Part shown: positions 6,567 through 11,475 of the stretch, one piece after another
How the letters are laid out: each line of letters begins with the position of its first letter
How positions within the stretch are numbered: position 1 is the stretch's first letter
NCBI GenBank assembly: GCA_041164825.1
Contig: JBEAOO010000327.1
Location: forward strand, 1 to 11,475
DNA length: 11,475 bases
From: JBEAOO01 sp041164825
Lineage (GTDB): Bacteria; Pseudomonadota; Gammaproteobacteria; Burkholderiales; Burkholderiaceae_C
Direction of reading: 5' to 3'
Notes under the pieces: generated by a model
Seen by the model: only the letters and a program-made list of their open reading frames with translations
Databases searched by the model: none
What the model was told of the DNA's origin: nothing
Translations under genes and position numbers: made by a program

Positions 6567-8581
6567 TCAACCGCACGACGCCACACACCGCTGCGCTGCC
6601 ACAGGCGCAGCGCGCCGCCCAACGGGGCAGCTGGGCCTGGTACCGCAACCGGCTGAGCGTGATGAAGCCGGCCGAGATGCTGCACCGCGCACGCCACGCC
6701 GCCGGCCGCTGGACACGCCGCAACAAGCCGCCGGCCCTGCCCCCGCCCGACCTCCGCACCGGCCGCGCCCTGCGCTGGTTGGGCGCCGCACGCAGCGCCG
6801 CACTGCCACCGTGTGGCCGCGCCATGGCCGTGGCCGATGCGCTGCTGATGGGCCGCTGGACGGGCCTGGACGGCGCCCTGCGCGACATCGGCCAACCGCC
6901 ACGCTGGCACGAACTGCAGCGCGCCCAGCCCGGCGACGACGTGCGCCACCTGATGGAGCTGCACCGCCACGCCCACCTCGTGCCGCTGGCCCAGGCCTAT
7001 GCCGCCACCGGTCGCCTGCGCTACCGGCACGCACTGATCGAGCAGCTCGACAGCTGGATGCAAAGCTGCCCCTGGCCGCGCGGCGTGGCCTGGATGAGCG
7101 CGCTCGACGCGGGTTTGCGCCTGGCCAACTGGGCCATCGTGTGGCAACTGCTGGGCGCCAGCGCCCACGGCCACGACGACCTGCCCGCCGCGCTGCGCGA
7201 GCGCTGGCTCGGTCAAGTCATGCTGCATGCCCACCACATCCAGCACAACCTCTCGCTGCACTCCTCGGCCAACAACCACCTGATCGGTGAATTGCTGGGC
7301 CTGGTGGTGGCCCAAGCCACGTGGCCGCACTGGCCGCAACTGGCAGGCTGGGCGGCCGATGCGGCCGAGCAGCTCGACGCCCAAACCCTGCTGCAAAACG
7401 GGCCCGATGGCGCCAACCTCGAACAAGCCAGCTGGTACCAGGGCTTCAGCTTCGAGCTGCTGGCGCTGCACTGGCACCTTGGCGAGTGCACTGCCGCGCC
7501 CCGCCCTGCCGCCGTGAAAGCGCGCTTGGCGGCCATGGCCCGCTGCGCTGCAGCGCTGCGCGACCGCGCGGGCCAGGTCTCGCACCACGGGGATGCCGAT
7601 GGCGCCACCGCGCTCGGCCTGGTGAGCGAACACCCCTGCGCGCTGGAGCGCATGCTGGACCTCGCGGTCTCGCTGCAACTGGCCCCCGAGCTGGCGCCGC
7701 TGCTGCTGCAAAGCCCCACCTTGGGGCCATGGTTCACGGGCCAGCTGGCCGAGCCGGCCCGGGGTGCCCGCGCCCTGGCCGTGCGCCGCAGCCTGCCCCG
7801 CCGCTTTGACCACGGCGGCATCTACCTGCTCGGCCAAGACTTTGGCGGCGCAGGCGAAGTCATGATGACGCTGGACGCCGGCCCCTTGGGCTACCTCAGC
7901 ATTGCCGCGCACGGCCATGCGGACGCGCTCTCGGTGCGCCTGAGCGTGGCCGGCCGCCAGCTGCTGGTGGACCGTGGCACCGGCAGCTACAACACCGAAG
8001 CCGCGTGGCGCCAGTACTTCCGCGGCACGCTGGCGCACAACACCGTGTGCCTCGATGGCGCCGATCAGTCGGTCTATGGCGGGCCCTTCTTGTGGGTCGA
8101 CAAAGCCACCTGCACGCTCAAGCAGTTTGAGAGCACCGACACCCAAGGCCGCTTCAACGCCCAGCACAACGGCTACCAACGCCTGCCCGGCCAGCCCGTC
8201 CACGAGCGCGATGTGCGCTGGGAGGGGGGCCCGGCGCAGCGCTTCACGGTGACCGACCACATCCGCAGCCAGGCCGCGCACCAGGCCGTCGTGGCCTGGC
8301 ACTTTGCGCCCGACTGCGACCTGACGCTGCTCACCGACGGCAGCGTGCAGGTGCAACACGACGGCCAGCCCCTGCTGCGCATGCAGGTGCTGAACCCCAC
8401 CGATGGCCACTGGACGCTGCACCGTGGCCAGGCCGATGAATTTTTGGGCTGGCACTCACCGCACCTCGGTGCCTGGGCACCCGCCACCTCCCTGCTTTGG
8501 CACACCCACACGGTGGGCGCCACGCAGGTCACGACCGATCTGCAAATTCAGTGCCCTCAGGGGCTGGGTGAACAAGCATGA
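6557..8581 (+). CDS. Heparinase II/III-family polysaccharide lyase
   Basis: Enzymes of this family cleave uronic-acid-containing polysaccharides by beta-elimination; members in EPS loci are thought to trim or edit the polymer. The 674-residue product starts at GTG 6557. Its N terminus (RGSWAWYRNRLSVMKPAEMLHRAR, residues about 21-44, given here in shorthand as WYRNRL...MKPAE...HRAR) is typical of EPS-locus members. A helical barrel (about 60-410) carries N239, N240 and H241 in SANNHL and Y294 in SWYQGFSFEL. The C-terminal beta-sandwich (about 415-670) carries AHGHAD (H452, H454) and LAHNTV (H494). These Asn, Tyr and His residues are candidate catalytic or metal sites by analogy to characterised lyases. 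No signal peptide is visible, so its location is unclear. It overlaps the CapK-like gene by 10 bases, and its TGA overlaps the next ATG (ATGA). The substrate cannot be read from sequence. Confidence 0.88.
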   Translation: MGLINRTTPHTAALPQAQRAAQRGSWAWYRNRLSVMKPAEMLHRARHAAGRWTRRNKPPALPPPDLRTGRALRWLGAARSAALPPCGRAMAVADALLMGRWTGLDGALRDIGQPPRWHELQRAQPGDDVRHLMELHRHAHLVPLAQAYAATGRLRYRHALIEQLDSWMQSCPWPRGVAWMSALDAGLRLANWAIVWQLLGASAHGHDDLPAALRERWLGQVMLHAHHIQHNLSLHSSANNHLIGELLGLVVAQATWPHWPQLAGWAADAAEQLDAQTLLQNGPDGANLEQASWYQGFSFELLALHWHLGECTAAPRPAAVKARLAAMARCAAALRDRAGQVSHHGDADGATALGLVSEHPCALERMLDLAVSLQLAPELAPLLLQSPTLGPWFTGQLAEPARGARALAVRRSLPRRFDHGGIYLLGQDFGGAGEVMMTLDAGPLGYLSIAAHGHADALSVRLSVAGRQLLVDRGTGSYNTEAAWRQYFRGTLAHNTVCLDGADQSVYGGPFLWVDKATCTLKQFESTDTQGRFNAQHNGYQRLPGQPVHERDVRWEGGPAQRFTVTDHIRSQAAHQAVVAWHFAPDCDLTLLTDGSVQVQHDGQPLLRMQVLNPTDGHWTLHRGQADEFLGWHSPHLGAWAPATSLLWHTHTVGATQVTTDLQIQCPQGLGEQA

Positions 8582-9366
8582 GACAAAACATCCTGGGTTG
8601 CGTGGTGGACAACTGCACCATGGCTGAAACACTGGACCGTGTGGGCGAGTTCGTGGCCAGCGGCCAACCGCACCAGCACGTGGTGATCAATGTCGACAAG
8701 GTGGTCAAGGCCTCGCGCGACCCGCAGCTCGCGCGCATCATCGAGCGCTGCGATCTCGTCAACGCCGATGGCATGCCGGTGGTCTGGGCCTCGCGCCTGC
8801 TCGGCGGCCAGCCGCTCAAGGAGCGGGTGGCCGGGATCGACCTGTTCACCGAACTGCTCGGCCGCGCCGCTGAAAAAGGCTGGCGTGTGTACTTCCTCGG
8901 CGCGCGCGATGCCGTGCTGCAAGAAACCATGGCCCGCGCGCTGGCCAAGCACCCCACGCTGCAGATCGCCGGCGCCCGCAACGGCTACTGGCAGCCCGAC
9001 GAAGAAGACGGCGTGGTGCAGACCGTGGCCGATGCCCACGCCGACCTGCTGTTTGTGGCCATCAGCTCGCCCAAGAAAGAACAGTTCCTCGCCAAGCACC
9101 AAGCGCGCATGGGCGTGCCCTTTGCCATGGGCGTGGGTGGCAGTTTTGACGTGATGGCCGGCCTCACCCGCCGCGCGCCGGTGTGGATGCAGAACGCCGG
9201 GCTCGAATGGTTTTACCGCTTTTTGCAAGAGCCGCGCCGCATGTTCCGCCGCTACTTTGTCGATGGCCTGGCCTTCTTTGGCCTGGTGGCCCGCGCCTGG
9301 ATCACCCAACACAGCGCCCCTGCCCTGCCCGTGCCCGCCCCACAGCGCAAGGTGGCCGGCAAGTGA
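8578..9366 (+). CDS. WecG/TagA/CpsF-family glycosyltransferase (GT26)
   Basis: GT26 enzymes transfer a sugar, often N-acetylmannosamine or its uronic acid, onto a lipid-linked acceptor at the inner face of the membrane; they usually add the second sugar of a repeat unit. The 262-residue product has normal family length. The hallmarks are VINVDKVVKASRDP (36-49), VNADGMPVVWASRLLG (61-76) with D64 matching the conserved aspartate, GWRVYFLGAR (about 100-109), and the C-terminal GVGGSFDVMAG followed by RAPVWMQNAGLEW and EPRRMFRRY, the basic and aromatic tail linked to membrane association. The start ATG overlaps the lyase stop (ATGA), so it is translationally coupled. The stop overlaps the next GTG start. 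The donor sugar cannot be told from sequence, but a ManNAc-type donor is plausible. No truncation is seen. Confidence 0.93.
   Translation: MRQNILGCVVDNCTMAETLDRVGEFVASGQPHQHVVINVDKVVKASRDPQLARIIERCDLVNADGMPVVWASRLLGGQPLKERVAGIDLFTELLGRAAEKGWRVYFLGARDAVLQETMARALAKHPTLQIAGARNGYWQPDEEDGVVQTVADAHADLLFVAISSPKKEQFLAKHQARMGVPFAMGVGGSFDVMAGLTRRAPVWMQNAGLEWFYRFLQEPRRMFRRYFVDGLAFFGLVARAWITQHSAPALPVPAPQRKVAGK
9349..9355 (+). promoter_or_regulatory. Ribosome binding site for the GTG start of the GT4 gene
   Basis: AAGGTGG lies seven bases before GTG 9363, which itself overlaps the stop of the preceding gene (GTGA). It favours GTG 9363 over the ATG at 9393, although that ATG begins the conserved core directly and remains possible. 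Confidence 0.55.
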
Positions 9367-10538
9367 GCCGCGGCGCGGCGACCGCTCGCCACATGCGCCC
9401 ACCACGCGTGGTGATGCTCGGCCCCGCGCCCGATGCGCGCGGCGGCATCGCCTCGGTGGTCACCGCCTACCGCGACACCGGCCTGCTCGCCCGCTGGGGG
9501 GTGAGCGTGATCGCGACCCATGCCGATGCCAGCACCTTGAGCAAGCTTGGCGTGGCCACGCGCGCCCTGCTGCGCTTTGCGCCGCAGGTGCTCAGCCACC
9601 AGATTGACCTCGTGCATGTGCATGTGGCGTCTGACGCCAGCTTCTGGCGCAAGCTGCCTTTTTGCGCGCTGACCCGCCTGGCGGCTGTGCCGCTGATCGT
9701 GCATGTGCACGGCGGCGGCTTTGCCGCGTTTCACGCCCAAGGCGGGCCGGTGCGCCGCGCCGCCATCGCCTGGATGCTGCGCCACGCGACCGCCGTGGCA
9801 GCGCTCTCGCCACGCTGGGCAGCCCGGCTGGCGCCGCTGGCCGGTGCCACGCCCATCACCGTCTTGCCCAACCCCTTGCCTGCGCAGGCCACGGCACCCG
9901 CTGCCCCGCGCCGCGCGTCCGCCTTGCAAGTGGCCGCACCACAGCTGGTGTTTTTGGGTTTGTTGTGCGAGGCCAAAGGCGTGTTTGACCTGCTCGACGC
10001 TTTTGTCGATGTGCTGCGCCGCCACCCGCACGCGCGCCTGGTGCTGGCCGGCAATGGCGATGTGGCCGGTGCGCAGCAGCGCGCCCAGGCCCTGGGCATC
10101 GCCGCCAACGTCGACACCCCAGGCTGGGTGCACGGCCCCGCCAAGGCCGATCTGCTGGCCGGCGCCACGGTGTTTGTGCTGCCCTCGCACGCCGAGGGCG
10201 TGCCCATGAGCATCTTGGAGGCGCAGAACCTCGGCGTGGCCGTGCTCGCCACCGACGTCGGCGGGGTGCCCGACATCGTCGACCACGGCGTGCACGGCTG
10301 GCTCGTGCCACCGCAGCAGCCGCTCGCGCTGGCCGAAGGCATCAACCGCCTGCTCGACGACCCCGCCTTGCGCGCCCGCCTGGCCGCCAGTGGCTGCGCC
10401 CGGGCCCGCAGCGAGTCACTGAGTGAGGTGGTGATGGCGCGGGTGGAGGGGCTGTATGCGCAGCTGCTCGGTCAGGTTGCCGCAGCAGCGCTGCCCGTCA
10501 CTGTGGCTCAGACCAGCCATCGGCCAACCAGCGGCTGA
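9363..10538 (+). CDS. GT4-family glycosyltransferase
   Basis: Retaining GT-B glycosyltransferase, cytoplasmic and probably membrane-associated, expected to add one sugar of the EPS repeat unit. In the 391-residue product, the N-terminal acceptor domain opens with PRVVMLGPAPDARGGIASVV (glycine-rich loop) and has VHVHGGG near residues 115-121. The C-terminal donor domain has LGLLCEAKGVFDLLDAF, LVLAGNGD, then GWVHGPAKADLLAGATVFVLPSHAEG. The E-x7-E pair typical of GT4 is E278 and E286 (EGVPMSILE), followed by an ATDVGGVPDIV stretch. Start GTG 9363 overlaps the WecG-like stop (GTGA); ATG 9393 would give 381 residues. It is last gene of the plus-strand operon, and its final 41 bases overlap the end of the opposing membrane-protein gene. 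Donor and acceptor are unknown. Confidence 0.93.
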   Translation: MSRGAATARHMRPPRVVMLGPAPDARGGIASVVTAYRDTGLLARWGVSVIATHADASTLSKLGVATRALLRFAPQVLSHQIDLVHVHVASDASFWRKLPFCALTRLAAVPLIVHVHGGGFAAFHAQGGPVRRAAIAWMLRHATAVAALSPRWAARLAPLAGATPITVLPNPLPAQATAPAAPRRASALQVAAPQLVFLGLLCEAKGVFDLLDAFVDVLRRHPHARLVLAGNGDVAGAQQRAQALGIAANVDTPGWVHGPAKADLLAGATVFVLPSHAEGVPMSILEAQNLGVAVLATDVGGVPDIVDHGVHGWLVPPQQPLALAEGINRLLDDPALRARLAASGCARARSESLSEVVMARVEGLYAQLLGQVAAAALPVTVAQTSHRPTSG

Positions 10539-11184
10539 ACGCCACGATGGCAAAGCCGGCGGCGGCGGCCAAGGCCAGGCGGCCACCGCCATCGAGAAAA
10601 TGACCCAAGCCTTGGGTCAGGCTGCGGGCCAGGCCGGGAATCTCCTGCGCCACCGTGCCCCAGGCCAGGCCGAGCAACACCACCGGCACATCGAGCGCCA
10701 GCAAGGCCGCGGCGGCGGCCACGCCGAGCACGCCACGCACGCGAAACTCGCGCGCGTCGGCCACCGGCCACAGCACCAGCAGCCACATCAAGCCCAGCGC
10801 AGGCAACAAGGCCTTGGCGGCCGAGATGCTGGCGGTCAGCGTGGCGGCGTGCGGGAAGTTCACCACCCCGCCGCTGGCCAGGGGCACGCTGTGCACCAGG
10901 AAACTGGCGGCGATGGATTGGTCGGCACCGTGGCTTTGCAGTTGCAGCGATTGCAGTGACAAGCCCGGGCCCCACACACTGAGCCACAGCGACTGCCAAG
11001 GCAGCAGCACGTCCACCAGGCCACGCCAACCCCAGATCACCGCGGGCACGGTGGCCGCGCACAAGGCCAGACCGAGCCAGCGCCGGCGCTGCGCGCGGGC
11101 GTCCAGCCCGCGTGCAGCAAGCGCCGCGGATGCTGCGGGTGCGCCAGGCGGGACCGCGGCTTGGGACGCCATCACCGCCTTCAT
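10498..11184 (-). CDS. Unrecognised membrane protein next to an exosortase-like gene
   Basis: I do not recognise a named family. The 228-residue product has an Ala/Pro-rich N terminus, basic RAQRRR (30-35), and about four hydrophobic segments (roughly 36-52, 124-142, 151-176, 201-218). A 70-residue loop between the first two is probably periplasmic and rich in Trp, Ser and Leu (for example LPWQSLWLSVWGP). No catalytic motif is apparent. It lies 37 bases downstream of an exosortase/archaeosortase-family gene on the same strand, so it is probably co-transcribed. Some exosortases (XrtH, for example) are known to have dedicated associated membrane proteins of similar size and layout, and this may be such a partner (inference). 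The start ATG 11184 is set by GAGGTG six bases upstream; a longer frame to 11364 would overlap the exosortase gene out of frame. The 3' end overlaps the GT4 gene by 41 bases. Confidence 0.72.
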   Translation of the reverse strand: MKAVMASQAAVPPGAPAASAALAARGLDARAQRRRWLGLALCAATVPAVIWGWRGLVDVLLPWQSLWLSVWGPGLSLQSLQLQSHGADQSIAASFLVHSVPLASGGVVNFPHAATLTASISAAKALLPALGLMWLLVLWPVADAREFRVRGVLGVAAAAALLALDVPVVLLGLAWGTVAQEIPGLARSLTQGLGHFLDGGGRLALAAAAGFAIVAFSRWLADGWSEPQ

Positions 11185-11190
11185 CGCTGG

Positions 11191-11196
11191 CACCTC
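11191..11196 (-). promoter_or_regulatory. Ribosome binding site of the membrane-protein gene
   Basis: The minus strand reads GAGGTG, six bases, then ATG at 11184. It supports this start over any upstream codon in the same frame. Confidence 0.65.
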
Positions 11197-11221
11197 ATGG
11201 CTGGAACCCAGCACAGAACGC

Positions 11222-11475
11222 TCACAGGCGGTACAGCGCCACCGAGGCGCTGGCGTGGCGTTGCAGGTAGGCGCTGAACCAGGCCGTGACCACCAGCACG
11301 GCCAACAGTGGGGCGACCACACCGTGCAGCACGGCAAAGCCTGCGGACCACTCGCGGGCGACAAAAAACAAGGCCAGGATGCGCGCCTGGTTGGCGGCCA
11401 AGGCCACGGCCAGGCCGATGGCCAAGCCCACGGCTCGGTCGCGCCAGCTCAGCGGTGCGGCGGCCAACGCGGCCA
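11222..11475 (-). CDS. Exosortase/archaeosortase-family protein, C-terminal part, cut by right window edge
   Basis: Only the last 83 residues are here; the frame is open to the window edge, so the true start lies outside (a TTG at 11467 is not a credible start). Two hydrophobic helices are visible. The first ends in NQARILALFF, matching the N-x-x-R-I motif that carries the catalytic arginine of exosortases, and the second begins with FAVLHGVVAPLL, placing a histidine where the family has its catalytic one. The cysteine would lie upstream, outside the window. The tail is short (YLQRHASASVALYRL). The sequence differs from what XrtB would show and could belong to XrtH or another subtype, which I cannot decide. 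It is followed after 37 bases by a multi-pass membrane protein, consistent with an exosortase-partner pair. Confidence 0.72.
   Translation of the reverse strand, partial: AALAAAPLSWRDRAVGLAIGLAVALAANQARILALFFVAREWSAGFAVLHGVVAPLLAVLVVTAWFSAYLQRHASASVALYRL

Noticed and set aside
6434..8455. Long open frame on the minus strand (about 673 residues) opposite the lyase gene
   Set aside because: Gln/His/Arg/Gly/Ala-rich with no domain; it is the shadow of a high-GC gene. The plus-strand lyase has clear family motifs.
9183..9362. Earlier ATG at 9183 for the GT4 gene
   Set aside because: It would lie inside the GT26 gene out of frame; GTG 9363 overlaps the GT26 stop and has a Shine-Dalgarno.
11185..11364. 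Longer start (11364) for the membrane-protein gene
   Set aside because: The extra 60 residues are Cys/Trp/Pro-rich, read out of frame through the exosortase-like gene, and a strong ribosome binding site marks 11184.
1..11475. tRNA, rRNA, CRISPR, insertion sequence or attachment site
   Set aside because: No cloverleaf, spaced direct-repeat array, transposase motif or terminal inverted repeat was seen on either strand.

Overview
The window looks like part of an exopolysaccharide (EPS) biosynthesis locus of the exosortase / PEP-CTERM type, from a GC-rich Burkholderiales-like betaproteobacterium. That placement is inferred from very high GC at third codon positions and from the gene set and order; no rRNA or other taxonomic marker is present. 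Almost every base is coding. There is no rRNA, tRNA, CRISPR array, insertion sequence or gene-free stretch above 300 bases.

Left block (minus strand, read from about 4803 down to 1): epsD (lipoprotein of the EpsD peptidyl-prolyl isomerase family), epsE (periplasmic/outer-membrane polysaccharide export protein), epsF (Wzz-type chain-length protein), epsG (cytoplasmic tyrosine-kinase-like ATPase with an extra N-terminal domain), and the N-terminal 175 residues of an exosortase of the XrtB/EpsH type, cut by the left window edge. The order D-E-F-G-H is the one known from methanolan-type EPS loci. The genes are tightly packed: the epsG start overlaps the epsF stop, and the other gaps are 8, 16 and 58 bases. 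The last gap holds a perfect 9-bp hairpin.

Middle: a divergent control region of about 220 bases (4804-5024) with a near-perfect inverted repeat at 4959-4981.

Right block (plus strand, 5025-10538): a CapK/PaaK-like AMP-forming ligase, a heparinase II/III-family polysaccharide lyase, a WecG/TagA/CpsF (GT26) glycosyltransferase and a GT4 glycosyltransferase. Each gene overlaps the next by 4-10 bases, so this is almost certainly one translationally coupled operon. The two transferases probably build the repeat unit, the ligase may activate a substituent, and the lyase may trim or edit the polymer. The left block would handle polymer length, export and exosortase-dependent processing.

Far right (minus strand, 11475 down to 10498): the C-terminal end of a second exosortase/archaeosortase-family protein, which keeps the NxxRI arginine and a downstream histidine, followed by an unrecognised protein with about four membrane segments. 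The end of this last gene overlaps the end of the GT4 gene tail to tail by 41 bases. Having a second exosortase-like protein plus a membrane partner only a few genes from XrtB is the most unusual feature of the window.
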